Positions 44,537-54,638 are shown, counted from the first letter of the stretch. The stretch is 64,000 bases of DNA from Frondihabitans sp. PAMC 28766 (GCF_001577365.1 NZ_CP014513.1:1240001-1304000), one strand, 5' to 3'. Notes: generated by a model not told the origin, from the sequence alone. Numbers and translations: made by a program.

Positions 44537-45382
44537 ATGTCCGACACACGAGTGAGCGACGACCTTCCCGAGACCATGTGGGAGGTCGCTCGCACGCCGA
44601 AGTGGATCGCAGCCCTCGTCTTCGCCCTCGCGCTGGCAGCGCTCTTCGCCTTCCTCGGTCACTGGCAGCTCGACCGAAGCGTCGAGAGCCTGAAGCCCGC
44701 ACACACCGCGACGGAGACGCGCGTGCCGCTCTCGAGCGTGCAGGCGCCGCAGAAGAAGTTCCTCGACAAGTTCACCGGCCAGAAGGTGAGCCTCACCGGC
44801 ACCTTCGACACGAAAGACTTCAGCGTGCTCAGCGACCGCCTGCAGCACGAAGACTCGGGCTACTGGCTCATCGGCCGGTTCGACTACACGTCGCAGAACG
44901 CCTCCGTCGTCGTCGCCCTCGGCTGGTCGAAGACCGCCGCCGGTGCGCGTCAGGCGATCTCGTCGGTGCCGACTTCACCGACCACCCTGTCGATCGGCGG
45001 CCGCTACCTCCCGACCGAAGACGTCGACGACGGCAAGTACGAGCAGAACGAGGCGACCGTCCTCTCCATTGCGCAGGTCATCAACGAGTGGCCCGACTTC
45101 GACGGCGGCGACGTGTACAACGGCTACATCGTCACCGACCGCACCTGGGGCGGCATGACCGCGATCTACTCGCCGCCGCCCATCGACAAGGCCACCGTCA
45201 ACTGGCTCAACATCTTCTACGCCGTCGAGTGGGTCGTCTTCGCGGGCTTCGCGATCTTCCTCTGGTATCGCCTCGTGCGCGACGACTTCGAGCGCCAGAT
45301 CGAAGAGGCCGAAGAGGCCGCGGCCGCCGATCGGGCCCTTCTCCTCGACTCCGCTGTCAGTTCGCCGCCCAGCGCCGACTAG
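44537..45382 (+). CDS. SURF1 family cytochrome oxidase biogenesis protein
   Basis: SURF1 proteins help assemble haem a-containing cytochrome c oxidase. The 281-residue product has two membrane segments, near residues 24-45 (WIAALVFALALAALFAFLGH, with the typical GHWQLDR) and 225-248 (LNIFYAVEWVVFAGFAIFLW), with an extracytoplasmic domain between them (LTGTFDTKDFSVLSDRLQ; VVALGWSKTAAGARQA; GGRYLPTEDVDDG). This is the family topology. The C-terminus is an acidic cytoplasmic tail. It is likely co-transcribed with the antiporter gene. Confidence 0.88.
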   Translation: MSDTRVSDDLPETMWEVARTPKWIAALVFALALAALFAFLGHWQLDRSVESLKPAHTATETRVPLSSVQAPQKKFLDKFTGQKVSLTGTFDTKDFSVLSDRLQHEDSGYWLIGRFDYTSQNASVVVALGWSKTAAGARQAISSVPTSPTTLSIGGRYLPTEDVDDGKYEQNEATVLSIAQVINEWPDFDGGDVYNGYIVTDRTWGGMTAIYSPPPIDKATVNWLNIFYAVEWVVFAGFAIFLWYRLVRDDFERQIEEAEEAAAADRALLLDSAVSSPPSAD

Positions 45383-45397
45383 GCGCAGATCAACATT

Positions 45398-45403
45398 TAG
45401 ACT
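45398..45403 (+). promoter_or_regulatory. -10 element TAGACT for the DUF3817-guaA operon (leaderless)
   Basis: TAGACT ends 7 bases before the ATG of the DUF3817 gene, with no ribosome-binding site between. Confidence 0.5.
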
Positions 45404-45410
45404 GGATTTC

Positions 45411-45863
45411 ATGCCTCTGAAGCCTCGGCCGCGCAACATCCCCAAGATCCCGGGGGCCGTGCGCCTGTACAAGATCTCCGCCTACGTCACCGGTGTGATG
45501 CTGCTTCTGCTCTGCCTCGAGATGGTGCTGAAGTACACGCCCCTGCACGTCGAGTTCGCGCTCGGCGACCCCCGTGGGCTCCTCGTGCCGGCCGGCACGA
45601 TCCGCCACCCGGCGCTCGACCTGTCGCTCGGCATCCTGATCGTGCACGGCTGGCTCTACGTCGTCTACCTCTTCATGGACTTCCGGCTCTGGAGCATCAT
45701 GCGCTGGAATTTCACGCGCTTCGTGCTCATCGCCCTCGGCGGTGTCATCCCGCTGATGTCGTTCTTCGTCGAGGCCCACATGGCCAAGATCGCCCTCTCC
45801 GAATATGAGACCCTCCGGGCCGAGCGCGAAATCGCCCTTGCCGCTCAGGGTGCCACCGCGTGA
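45411..45863 (+). CDS. DUF3817 small membrane protein
   Basis: A 150-residue product with three to four hydrophobic segments ([60 protein letters not shown]) and [16 protein letters not shown] at the end. DUF3817 proteins are found next to guaA in many actinobacteria; their function is unknown. The stop overlaps the guaA GTG by 4 bases, so the two are coupled. Confidence 0.9.
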   Translation: MPLKPRPRNIPKIPGAVRLYKISAYVTGVMLLLLCLEMVLKYTPLHVEFALGDPRGLLVPAGTIRHPALDLSLGILIVHGWLYVVYLFMDFRLWSIMRWNFTRFVLIALGGVIPLMSFFVEAHMAKIALSEYETLRAEREIALAAQGATA

Positions 45864-47452
45864 GCGACGAGACCGCTCAGAAGCCCGTCCTGGTCGTCGA
45901 CTTCGGCGCCCAGTACGCCCAGCTGATCGCCCGCCGCGTCCGCGAGGCAGGCGTCTACAGCGAGATCGTCCCGCACACCATCACGGCGGCCGAGGTCGCG
46001 GCGAAGAGCCCCGTCGGCATCGTGCTCTCGGGCGGGCCGTCCAGTGTCTACGAAGAGGGTGCGCCGTCCCTCGATCCTGCGATCCTCGAGCTCGACGTGC
46101 CCGTGCTCGGCATCTGCTACGGGTTCCAGGCGATGGCCGTCGCCCTCGGCGGCGAGGTCGCGCAGACCGGCCTGCGCGAATACGGCGCCACCGATGTGCA
46201 CGTCTCGGGCACCGGCTCTGCCTCGACTCTGCTCGATGGCCAGCCCGCAGACCAGACGACGTGGATGAGCCACGGTGACTCCGTCAGCAAGGCGCCGGCA
46301 GGATTCGAGGTGCTCGCTTCGAGCGCGTCGACTCCGGTTGCGGCCTTCGCCTCCGATGCCCGTCGCCTCTACGGCGTGCAGTGGCACCCCGAGGTCAAGC
46401 ACTCCGCCTACGGCCAGGCCGTGCTCGAGAACTTCTTGCACCGTGCCGCCGGCATCCCCGCCGACTGGAACAGCGGCAGCGTCATCGCCGAGCAGGTCGC
46501 CCGCATTCAGGCGCAGGTGGGTTCCGCCCGCGTCATCTGCGGCCTGTCCGGTGGAGTCGACTCCGCGGTCGCCGCGGCGATCGTGCACAGGGCCGTCGGT
46601 GATCAGCTCACCTGCGTGTTCGTCGACCACGGTCTGCTGCGCGCCGACGAGCGCGCCCAGGTCGAGAAAGACTACGTCGAGGCGACAGGAGTCCGTCTGG
46701 TCACCATCGATGCCGAGCAGCAGTTCCTCGACGCCCTGGCCGGAGTCACCGACCCCGAGCAGAAGCGCAGGATCATCGGAGCTTCGTTCATCCGCTCGTT
46801 CGAAGAGGCCGCGTCGGCCCTCGTGCTCGAGGCCGCGGCGTCGTCTGACGGCGACGGCGAAGTGAAGTTCTTGGTGCAGGGCACGCTCTATCCCGACGTC
46901 GTCGAATCGGGCGGCGGCACCGGCACCGCCAACATCAAGAGCCACCACAACGTGGGTGGCCTCCCGGACGATCTGCAGTTCGAGCTGGTCGAGCCGTTGC
47001 GCACCCTCTTCAAAGACGAGGTGCGCGCCATCGGCCGCGAGCTGGGTCTCCCCGAGGTCATCGTCGGGCGCCAGCCCTTCCCCGGCCCCGGGCTCGGCAT
47101 CCGCATCGTCGGCGAGGTCACGCACGAACGTCTCGAGCTGCTGCGCCAGGCCGACAAGATCGCCCGCACCGAGCTCACCGCCGCCGGCCTGGACGGCGAG
47201 ATCTGGCAGTGCCCCGTCGTCCTGCTGGCCGACGTCCGCTCGGTCGGCGTGCAGGGCGACGGCCGCACCTACGGTCACCCGATCGTGTTGCGCCCCGTCT
47301 CCAGCGAAGACGCCATGACGGCCGACTGGACTCGCCTGCCGTACGACGTGCTCGCGCGCATCTCCAATCGGATCACCAACGAGGTGGCCGGGGTCAACCG
47401 CGTCGTGCTCGACGTCACGTCGAAGCCGCCGGGCACGATCGAGTGGGAGTAG
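45860..47452 (+). CDS. guaA: GMP synthase (glutamine-hydrolysing)
   Basis: Aminates XMP to GMP. The 530-residue product has a class I glutamine amidotransferase domain ([17 protein letters not shown]; catalytic Cys in [17 protein letters not shown]; His/Glu in [14 protein letters not shown]), an ATP-pyrophosphatase domain ([21 protein letters not shown]-loop) and the dimerisation domain ending [12 protein letters not shown]. It is complete and starts with GTG. A very long hairpin follows. Confidence 0.97.
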   Translation: MSDETAQKPVLVVDFGAQYAQLIARRVREAGVYSEIVPHTITAAEVAAKSPVGIVLSGGPSSVYEEGAPSLDPAILELDVPVLGICYGFQAMAVALGGEVAQTGLREYGATDVHVSGTGSASTLLDGQPADQTTWMSHGDSVSKAPAGFEVLASSASTPVAAFASDARRLYGVQWHPEVKHSAYGQAVLENFLHRAAGIPADWNSGSVIAEQVARIQAQVGSARVICGLSGGVDSAVAAAIVHRAVGDQLTCVFVDHGLLRADERAQVEKDYVEATGVRLVTIDAEQQFLDALAGVTDPEQKRRIIGASFIRSFEEAASALVLEAAASSDGDGEVKFLVQGTLYPDVVESGGGTGTANIKSHHNVGGLPDDLQFELVEPLRTLFKDEVRAIGRELGLPEVIVGRQPFPGPGLGIRIVGEVTHERLELLRQADKIARTELTAAGLDGEIWQCPVVLLADVRSVGVQGDGRTYGHPIVLRPVSSEDAMTADWTRLPYDVLARISNRITNEVAGVNRVVLDVTSKPPGTIEWE

Positions 47453-47471
47453 CTCCCCTCTGCCGCTAGGC

Positions 47472-47527
47472 ACCACGGATCGGCCGAAACACCCGCCCTG
47501 GGCGGTGTGTCTCGGCCGATTCGTGGT
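47472..47527. terminator. Long hairpin after guaA
   Basis: Arms from 47472 and 47527 inward form about 26 bp with one G-T pair, one mismatch and one bulge, down to CCGCC/GGCGG at the tip. It is 20 bases after the guaA stop and is a likely terminator or processing site. Confidence 0.7.
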
Positions 47528-47550
47528 TTGGCGACAGGATCGCTCGGCTG

Positions 47551-47674
47551 GCGCGCGTGGAGAGTGCGCAAAGTGCTGACTCAGCCGAAAGTGAGCGGCG
47601 AGTTGCGCACTCTGCGCGCGGAGAGTGCGCAAAGTGCGGCCTCAGCCGAACGTGAGCGGTGAGTTGCGCACGCT
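47551..47674 (+). repeat. Two tandem copies of a 61-63-nt palindromic unit (family C)
   Basis: Copy 1 (47551-47613) and copy 2 (47614-47674) are about 85 percent identical. Each contains an inverted repeat: AGAGTGCGCAA (47561-47571) with TTGCGCACTCT (47603-47613) in copy 1, and a slightly decayed version in copy 2. They sit in the 301-base gap between convergent guaA and the Bax-inhibitor-1 gene; apart from hairpins and this repeat the gap holds no gene. Confidence 0.8.
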
Positions 47675-47702
47675 CATCGAGGGTGGCGGCCGGGGCGGAC
47701 GA

Positions 47703-47734
47703 AAGCGGGCCGCCCCACGTGGGGCGGCCCGCTT
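47703..47734. terminator. Perfect 14-bp palindromic terminator downstream of the Bax-inhibitor-1 gene
   Basis: 47703-47716 pairs with 47721-47734 without a mismatch, around loop ACGT. Flanking A and T bases are part of the stem. It lies 19 bases after the stop of the minus-strand gene and could work in both directions. Confidence 0.8.
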
Positions 47735-47753
47735 CGGCGGTGCTGGCGAGTGG

Positions 47754-48575
47754 CTAGTTGTTGCCGCGCAGGATCGCGAGCATGCGCAAGATCTCGGTGT
47801 AGAGCCAGACGATCGTGACGACCAGGCCGAAGGCGGCCTGCCAGCCGAAGATGCGCGGGGCGCCCCGCTCGACGCCCATCTTGATCTGCGTGAAGTCGAG
47901 CACGAGGGAGTATGCCGCCATGATCACGACGAAGATGCCGAGCAGGAAGCCGATCGGGATACCGAAGATTTCAGCGCTTCGCAAGCCGAAGGTGCTGTTG
48001 GTGACGCCTGTCAGCATGAGGACGAAGTTGACCAGAGAGAATGCGGCATAGCCGACCATCGCAACGAGGAAGATCTGCGTTGCTCGCTTGGATGCGCGGA
48101 CTCTGCCGGATGCGAAGAGTGCCAGGGTCACGGCGAACACACCCAGCGTGCCGAACACTGCCTGAGGCACGATGCCGGGCCAGATCGCATTGAAGAATTG
48201 CGAGATGCCACCGATGAAGAGACCTTCTGCAGCGCCATAGAGGAGCACGAGCGCAGCCGACGGGCGGCGCTTGAAGATGTTGACCAGGGCGAGGACGAAC
48301 CCCGCGATGCCGCCGACAACCCACACGCCGGGGACGAACCAACCCACAACCGCACCCGCGACGAGAAGCGCGAATACGCCCACGGTCTTGGCGATCGTGT
48401 CTTCGTACGTCATCCGGTCGGTGTCGCGCGGCGTCGCACTCGGCCGGTTGTACATGTCCTGCAGTTCGGTGGCGCTCAGGGCACCGGAGGCCTGCGAGGC
48501 GCGCCACTTGTCGAGGTCGCGCCCGTTGTTCGAGAAAGCCGGCGACTGACTGAAGCCGGGGTTCGATCGTGCCAT
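47754..48575 (-). CDS. Bax inhibitor-1 / YccA family membrane protein
   Basis: A 273-residue product with seven hydrophobic segments (TVGVFALLVAGAVVGWFVPG; VVGGIAGFVLALVNIFKRRP; AVFGTLGVFAVTLALFASGR; IFGIPIGFLLGIFVVIMAAY) after a polar N-terminal 55 residues. This matches the Bax-inhibitor-1-like group of actinobacteria, thought to be pH-sensitive calcium-leak or membrane stress proteins; bacterial function is unclear. ATG was chosen because GGAGGACC lies directly upstream; an ATG 4 codons earlier overlaps that site. Confidence 0.9.
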   Translation of the reverse strand: MARSNPGFSQSPAFSNNGRDLDKWRASQASGALSATELQDMYNRPSATPRDTDRMTYEDTIAKTVGVFALLVAGAVVGWFVPGVWVVGGIAGFVLALVNIFKRRPSAALVLLYGAAEGLFIGGISQFFNAIWPGIVPQAVFGTLGVFAVTLALFASGRVRASKRATQIFLVAMVGYAAFSLVNFVLMLTGVTNSTFGLRSAEIFGIPIGFLLGIFVVIMAAYSLVLDFTQIKMGVERGAPRIFGWQAAFGLVVTIVWLYTEILRMLAILRGNN

Positions 48576-48753
48576 CTGGTCCTCCATGGATCGGCTGGAC
48601 TACTAGCGTAACGGTTCGGCGTCGGGGCCCGACTGAGAATTCACCTGATGAGAGGCCGATTCGCCAGCGGCATAACTGCAGGGCGCGCACCTTTGCAGGC
48701 GATGCACACCGTTTGTTCACCTGGCGCCCCGCCTGCTGGCGGCGAAGGGCCGC

Positions 48754-48759
48754 TAGCGT
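48754..48759 (+). promoter_or_regulatory. -10 element TAGCGT for the GDPD gene (leaderless)
   Basis: TAGCGT ends 6 bases before GTG 48766. A GTG at 48760 would overlap the transcription start region, so the hexamer supports the second GTG as the real start. Confidence 0.45.
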
Positions 48760-48765
48760 GTGCGG

Positions 48766-49770
48766 GTGAGTCACGAACCCGTCGTCATCGCCCACCGTGG
48801 CGCGAGCGGCCACCGGCCCGAGCACGGTGCCGACGCCTACCGCCTCGCCATCGACCTCGGTGCGGGGGCGATCGAGCCGGACATCGTCTCGACGAGCGAT
48901 GGCATCCTGGTGCTCCGACACGAGAACGAGATCTCGAGCACGACCGACATCGAAGACCACGCCGAATTCGCCGACCGCCGCACCACGAAATCCGTCGACG
49001 GCGAGATGGTCGCGGGCTGGTTCACCGAAGACTTCACCTGGGCCGAGCTGTCGACCCTGAGCATTCGCGAGCGGCTGCCCGAGTTGCGCCCGGCCAGTGC
49101 CCTTCACGACGGCGAGGGCAGGATCCAGCGGCTCACCGACCTCCTCTCGCTGCTCGACTCCGAGGCGGTCGCCGGGCACCCCGTGGCGCTCGTCGCCGAG
49201 ATCAAGCACGCCACCTACTTCGAGTCGATCGGGCTTCCGCTCGACGAGCTCTTCGCCGCCGAGCTGCAGGCGGCCGGCTGGATCGACGACCCGCGTCTCA
49301 CGATCGAGAGCTTCGAGCAGTCTGTGCTGATGAAGCTCAAGGCGGCAGGGGTGGGCGGCCGATCCGTCTACCTCCTCGAGGACGAAGGCGCGCCGTTCGA
49401 CCTCGTCGCTCGCGACGGCACGGCCGCGACGACCTACGCCGAACAACTCACCGACGAGGGGCTGGCCCGCCTGGCCGCCGAGGTCGAGGGCGTCAGCGTG
49501 CCCAAGAGGCTGCTGATCACCAAGTACGGTCGGCCCGACGCATCGCTCGTCCGCCGGGCGCACGCGCACGGGCTCGAGGTGTTCACGTGGACTCTCCGGC
49601 CCGAGAACAAGTTCGTGGTGAAAGCCCTGCGCACGGGGCCGGACAAGGCGGCGTTCGGCGACTGGCGCGCCGAGTTCGAGCGGGTCATCGGCACCGGGGT
49701 CGACGGGATCTTCACCGACTACCCCGATCTGGCCGTCGAGATCCTGCATCGGGCGCACGCCAACGCCTGA
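48766..49770 (+). CDS. Glycerophosphodiester phosphodiesterase
   Basis: Hydrolyses glycerophosphodiesters to glycerol-3-phosphate and an alcohol. The 334-residue product has VVIAHRGASGHRPEHGADAY, the GDPD His-Arg and Glu residues, GAIEPDIVSTSDGILVLRHE with the metal ligands, LVAEIKHATYFE, and VDGIFTDYPDLAVEIL at the end. There is no signal peptide, so it is probably cytoplasmic. The start choice follows the leaderless -10 element; GTG two codons upstream is possible. Confidence 0.93.
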   Translation: MSHEPVVIAHRGASGHRPEHGADAYRLAIDLGAGAIEPDIVSTSDGILVLRHENEISSTTDIEDHAEFADRRTTKSVDGEMVAGWFTEDFTWAELSTLSIRERLPELRPASALHDGEGRIQRLTDLLSLLDSEAVAGHPVALVAEIKHATYFESIGLPLDELFAAELQAAGWIDDPRLTIESFEQSVLMKLKAAGVGGRSVYLLEDEGAPFDLVARDGTAATTYAEQLTDEGLARLAAEVEGVSVPKRLLITKYGRPDASLVRRAHAHGLEVFTWTLRPENKFVVKALRTGPDKAAFGDWRAEFERVIGTGVDGIFTDYPDLAVEILHRAHANA

Positions 49771-49821
49771 GCTGCCGAGCAGGGCGCCGATGACGGTCGT
49801 CGCGCTTAAGCTTGTACGACC

Positions 49822-52296
49822 ATGACGATCGTTCTCGAGCCCTTCGACAACTCCTCCGACGGCGCGCCCTCGCGGGCCGGCGGGCCCGGGCCCGGCGGGG
49901 CTCAGAACGACCGGCTGACGGCGGGCCTCAACCCCCAGCAGAAAGAGGCGGTCGAATACCGCGGGCAATCGCTGCTGATCGTCGCGGGTGCGGGCTCGGG
50001 CAAGACCAGCGTGCTGACGCGGCGCATCGCGGGCCTCATCGACTCGCGCGAGGCGTGGCCGAGCCAGATCCTCGCCATCACCTTCACCAACAAGGCGGCG
50101 GCCGAGATGCGAGAGCGCGTGGCGGCGCTGATCGGGCAGTCGTCGGAGGGCATGTGGATCTCGACGTTCCACTCGGCCTGCGTTCGCATCCTGCGCCGTG
50201 AGGCCGAGCAGTTCGGCTTCACCAAGAGCTTCACGATCTACGACTCCGCCGATTCGCGCGCCCTGCTCAAGCGCATCCTGAAAGAGCTCGACGCCGACTC
50301 CCTCGGCTTCACCGTCAGCCAGGCCGCCGGCAAGATCTCCAAGCTCAAGAACGAGCTGAGCGATGTCGAGTCGTACTCGCGCCAGATCAACATGGGCGAC
50401 CCGCAAGAGGTCATGTTCCTCGAGATCTTCCGTCAATACACGCGTGAGCTACAGCGTGCCAACGCCTTCGACTTCGACGACCTCATCGCGCAGACCGTCT
50501 ACCTCTTCAGAGCCTTCCCGCACGTGGCGGCCGTCTACCAGCGCCGCTTCCGTCACATCCTGGTCGACGAATACCAAGACACCAACCACGCGCAGTACTC
50601 CCTCATTCGCGAGCTGACCCGGCCTGTCGAAACCGATCTGGTCGACGACCTCGAGCGCGGCGGGCAGTTCGTGCAGACTCTCCGCGATGGCAGCGGCAGG
50701 ATCCCGGGCGCCTCGCTCACCGTCGTCGGCGACTCCGACCAGTCGATCTACGCCTTCCGCGGGGCGGACATCCGCAACATCACCGAGTTCGAGCACGACT
50801 TCCCGCACTCGAAGGTGATCCTGCTCGAGCAGAACTACCGTTCGACCCAGAACATCCTCGACGCCGCGAACGCCGTCATCGCCAACAACTTCGACCGCCA
50901 GGCCAAGAACCTCTTTACGACGGTCGGAACGGGTGACAAGATCGTCGGCTTCACCGGGTACACCGGCCACGACGAGGCGCAGTTCGTGGCCGACGAGATC
51001 ACCGCCCTGCACGAGTCGGGCACGGCCTACAAAGACGTGGCCGTCTTCTATCGCACCAACTCGCAGACGCGAGCCCTGGAAGAGATCTTCATCCGGTCGG
51101 CGATCCCCTACCGGGTGCTGGGCGGCACCAAGTTCTACGAGCGGGCAGAGATCAAGGATGCGATGGCGTATCTCATCGCCGTCGCGAACCCGGCCGACCC
51201 GATGGCTCTCCGCCGCATCATGAACACTCCCAAGCGCGGCATCGGGCCCGCGACCGAGACGGCGCTGCAGCGCTGGGCCGACCAGAACGAGACGACCTTG
51301 CGCGACGCCATGCGCCACGCGTCCGAGCTGGGACTCGGGCCGAAGGTCACGGGCGCCATCACGGGCCTTGCGAAGCTCCTCGACGACGTGTCGGCGACCG
51401 CGGCGACCGACCCGGTGCACGACATCCTCGCCGCGTTGATCGAGGGCAGCGGTCTCGTGACCGCTCTGCGGGCCTCGCGCGACCCGCAGGACGAGGCGCG
51501 GGCCGAGAACATCGACGAGCTGGTTGCCGTCACGCGCGAGTTCCAGAAGAACAACCCTGACGGCGTCCTGCTCGACTTCCTCACCGAGGTCACTCTCGTC
51601 GCCGCTGCCGACGATCTCGACGACACGAGCGGCACGGTGTCGCTGATGACCCTGCACACCGCGAAGGGCCTCGAATACGACGCCGTCTTCCTGACCGGGG
51701 TCGAAGAAGACCTGCTGCCGCACCGCATGTCGGCCTCCGAGCCGGGCGGCCCGTCCGAAGAGCGACGGCTGTTCTACGTCGGCATCACGCGGGCCAAGAA
51801 GAGGCTCTTCCTGTCGCTCGCGATGACGAGGGCCCAGTTCGGCGAGGTGAACGTCGCCATGCCGTCGCGCTACCTGCAAGAGATCCCTGCCGAGCTGATC
51901 GACTGGAAGCAGTCTCCTGGCATGGCGAACAGCCGCGGTGGCACCCAGCCCCGGGCCCTCAATGCGCGCCGAGACGGCGGCATCGGGGGCGACTCCGGTG
52001 GGTTCGGAGGTCGCCCCCGCGCCGCCTCCGGCTACGGGTCGGGCAGCTACGACCGCGCCACCGCTGCGTCGAAGACCAAGCCGAAGACCGAGTGGGCGAA
52101 TCGAGTCACCGGCACCGTTCGTGACAATGGCGATCTCGAGCTCGACGCGGGCGACCGCATCTCGCATGTCGACTTCGGCGAGGGGCGTGTGGTCGCGGTG
52201 ACCGGTGTCGGGCCGCGACGGATCGCCGAGGTGCAGTTCGACACGGCCGGGCGCAAGAAGCTGCTCATCAAGGTTGCTCCGATCGAGAAGATCTGA
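49822..52296 (+). CDS. pcrA: ATP-dependent DNA helicase PcrA (UvrD/Rep family)
   Basis: A superfamily 1A 3-to-5 helicase for nucleotide-excision and replication-fork repair. The 824-residue product has the Q-motif region LNPQQKEAVEYRGQSLLIVA, Walker A GAGSGKTSVLTRRIAGLI, Walker B ILVDEYQDTNHAQY, GDSDQSIYAFRGADIRNITE, EQNYRSTQNILDAAN and MTLHTAKGLEYDAVFLTGVE. The C-terminus has a Gly/Arg linker and a Tudor-like domain (DRISHVDFGEGRVVAVTGVG). The N-terminal 30 residues are a Gly/Pro-rich extension. Its 3-prime end overlaps the convergent surface-protein gene by 29 bases. Confidence 0.97.
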   Translation: MTIVLEPFDNSSDGAPSRAGGPGPGGAQNDRLTAGLNPQQKEAVEYRGQSLLIVAGAGSGKTSVLTRRIAGLIDSREAWPSQILAITFTNKAAAEMRERVAALIGQSSEGMWISTFHSACVRILRREAEQFGFTKSFTIYDSADSRALLKRILKELDADSLGFTVSQAAGKISKLKNELSDVESYSRQINMGDPQEVMFLEIFRQYTRELQRANAFDFDDLIAQTVYLFRAFPHVAAVYQRRFRHILVDEYQDTNHAQYSLIRELTRPVETDLVDDLERGGQFVQTLRDGSGRIPGASLTVVGDSDQSIYAFRGADIRNITEFEHDFPHSKVILLEQNYRSTQNILDAANAVIANNFDRQAKNLFTTVGTGDKIVGFTGYTGHDEAQFVADEITALHESGTAYKDVAVFYRTNSQTRALEEIFIRSAIPYRVLGGTKFYERAEIKDAMAYLIAVANPADPMALRRIMNTPKRGIGPATETALQRWADQNETTLRDAMRHASELGLGPKVTGAITGLAKLLDDVSATAATDPVHDILAALIEGSGLVTALRASRDPQDEARAENIDELVAVTREFQKNNPDGVLLDFLTEVTLVAAADDLDDTSGTVSLMTLHTAKGLEYDAVFLTGVEEDLLPHRMSASEPGGPSEERRLFYVGITRAKKRLFLSLAMTRAQFGEVNVAMPSRYLQEIPAELIDWKQSPGMANSRGGTQPRALNARRDGGIGGDSGGFGGRPRAASGYGSGSYDRATAASKTKPKTEWANRVTGTVRDNGDLELDAGDRISHVDFGEGRVVAVTGVGPRRIAEVQFDTAGRKKLLIKVAPIEKI

Positions 52297-54318
52297 CCGC
52301 GAGACGTCGCCTGACGACTCGCGTCAGCACGGTGCCGAGGACGGCGGCCAGGCCGACCGAGAGGGCTCCGAATCCGGCGAGCACAGTGGGTTCGACCCCG
52401 CTCGCCCCGGTGTAGGCGAGGGCTTGCGGCTGCACCGGTTTGCTCGGCGCCTGGGGGTGGTGCGGCGCCGGGGGCACTCGGGGCACGTTCGGCTTCTCGG
52501 GTGGAGTGACGGGCGCCGGCACGCGAAGCATCTCGCTGCGGTGGGCGACGAGATCGGCGAACGGCGCGATCACCTGCCCGCCGGACGCATCGGGATCGCT
52601 GCCTTCCGACCGGAACACGAACACGTAGTGTCCGGGCTGATTCACCGTGATGCACGGCGCGCGGTAGGTGCCGTCCCTGTCGACGCTCGTCGTCGCCCGG
52701 CCGGCGATGGGCAGCCGGTCGAAGTCGTCCGCTGAGTAGTCGTGGCCGTCGAGGGGTGCCTCCGCGAACGGGCCGACCAGGATCGACTCGACGTCTACGG
52801 CGGGAAGCCCGGCCGAGCCCAGGTCGTCGACGGTCAGCTCGTCGGTGACGCAGTCGCCCGGTGCGACGGCGTCGGCGTCGCCGTTCGGCGGCGAGACGAC
52901 CGTGCTGACAGACGGAGTCACGGACGAGCGAGTGACCTCGGTCGCGGCCGCGAAGGGCGACCGCCACGAGCGGACGTGGTCGCGCCCCTTGTCGACCGGA
53001 GTGTCGGCAGGGTCGATGGTCTCGACCCAGACGTAGTAGCCGCCCGACGGCAGGGTGCATTCGGGAGTCGTGTAATCCCCCGGGCCATTCGTCGCGACGA
53101 CGCTGACCTCGCAGACGGTGGGGGCAGCACTCGGCCACTCGGCCGCTTCGCTCGGCTGGACGGCGAACGGCCCGAGGAGCGAACTTCGGATCGTGACCGG
53201 AACGGGCGCCGCGGACGTCCCCGACTTGTACACACCCCACTCGGACAGCAGCCCGTCGCCGGGGGCGACGTCGAGATGCACGGCATCGGTGATCGTGGTG
53301 CCGGGGGCGGCTGAGGCCTCGCTCGTCTGCGTCTGAACGCGCGGCTGGAACGGACGCGGCGACACGCTGGTCGTCGTCGTCGTCGCAGTGGCCGTCCCCG
53401 TCGATTTGGGGGAGAACAGCAGCATCTGAGATTGGGCCGGGCTGGAGCCGACCGTGATGATCGCGTCGAAGGCCAGATTCTCGAATCGGGCGTCGGCCTT
53501 CACCGTCAGTGTCGCGCCGGTCCCCGTCGTGCTGATCGGCACCGGCTTGCCGTTCGTCACGACAGCGGCGGGGCCGCCCCCGTCGAAAGCCGCCCCGGCC
53601 AGGGCGACCGACCCGACGACTGTTCCGGCGGGCACGGACGACTGGCCCCGGCTGCGAGGGTCGAGGTCACATCGGCGCGAACGGTGCCTGCGCCCGTCGA
53701 ATCGAGCGAGATCGTGACGGAGGCCTTCGCCGATACGGTCGCGCGAGCGGCCGCCTCGGAGAGCATCTCGTTGGCCCGGGCGAGAACGACCGCACGCTGG
53801 TCGTTGGCGCGGCCCGCGTAGTAGCTCTGCGTGTGGCCGTTCAGACCCGTGATCGACCAGACGGCGAGCTGCGCCGCGGCAGCGGTGTTCGAATCGCGAG
53901 TGGGCGACCAGTGCCTGGCGATGTAGGCGAGCTTGGCGATGTCCGTCTTCGAGAGCCCGAGCGCCGTGGAGCCGGTCGTGAGGTCGTAGTCGTTGCCGAC
54001 GGGCGACGACTTACCCGCCTCGAGACAGAAGGCCAGTCGGCCGTCGTCCAGCCGGTACGACCCGAGCCATGACACGTTGTCGCCCGCCCACAGGTGCCCG
54101 ACCCCGTGCCCGGTCGAGGTGAGGGCCGATGCGGAGGAGGGGAAGACGAGCGTGATTGCGGCGGCGAGCAACAGGACCACGGCGATGCCGAGGCGCCCTC
54201 GCGGCAACCGGCGAGGCACGGGATCCTGTGGCTCGACGCTGAAGAAGGACGGAGAGGGTCGCGCCCCTGTGCCGGCCGGTGGGCTGGGCGGGTGCGGGAA
54301 CGAGTGGTGAAGGTTCAT
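52268..54318 (-). pseudogene. Thioester-domain surface protein with LAYTG sortase signal, split by one frameshift
   Basis: Two frames together make one wall-anchored protein of about 680 residues. The first (from ATG 54318) has a signal peptide segment near residues 43-66 (GIAVVLLLAAAITLVFPSSA), then a thioester-type domain with Cys98 (LAFCLEAGK) and Gln149 (AAAAQLAVWSITG), which could form a Cys-Gln bond for covalent adhesion. Near 53635-53650 the frame changes to one beginning PAGTVVGSVALAGAAFDGGG, with three similar Ig-like beta domains ending in ILVGPFAEAPLDG-type blocks. The end is a Pro-rich stretch, LAYTGAS (class E sortase LAxTG motif), a membrane segment and an Arg-rich tail. One base restores the frame, so it may be functional with an error. 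Confidence 0.7.
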
Positions 54319-54423
54319 GGCGGAGACCCTGCAGCAGTGTGCTCTGCCGACGATCCGTCATTTGGTCACTCGGTGGAGAACCGCCCCGTCCCCGCGATTG
54401 TGGAGGACAGGACGATCCTGGCC

Positions 54424-54636
54424 CTACTCGTCCAGGTCGATGTCCTCGCCCGCGAGGTCGTTCTCGGCGTATTCGGGCTCGCCCTCGCGTGGAGATCCGC
54501 CGGTCGGGCCGTCGTTGCCCTCTCCGATGCCGGGCTCGACGGTCGCGCCGGCCACCGCGTCGTTGGTCACGATGTCTTCCGATTCGGCGAACTGCTCGCC
54601 CGGGTCGGCGGAATCGGTGAACGGAGAGTCGCTCAT
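54424..54636 (-). CDS. Small acidic protein of unknown function
   Basis: A 70-residue product, almost all Asp, Glu, Gly, Ser and Pro (start MSDSPFTDSADPGEQFAES, end NDLAGEDIDLDE), with no Cys, Trp or hydrophobic core, so probably disordered. It begins 2 bases after the SnoaL-like gene stop and is likely co-transcribed. Codon use matches the neighbours. No domain was recognised. Confidence 0.6.
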   Translation of the reverse strand: MSDSPFTDSADPGEQFAESEDIVTNDAVAGATVEPGIGEGNDGPTGGSPREGEPEYAENDLAGEDIDLDE

Positions 54637-54638
54637 GG

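Noticed and set aside
47971..50436. 821-codon minus-strand open frame spanning the Bax-inhibitor-1, GDPD and pcrA genes
   Set aside because: It overlaps three real genes in the wrong frames and has no recognisable motif.
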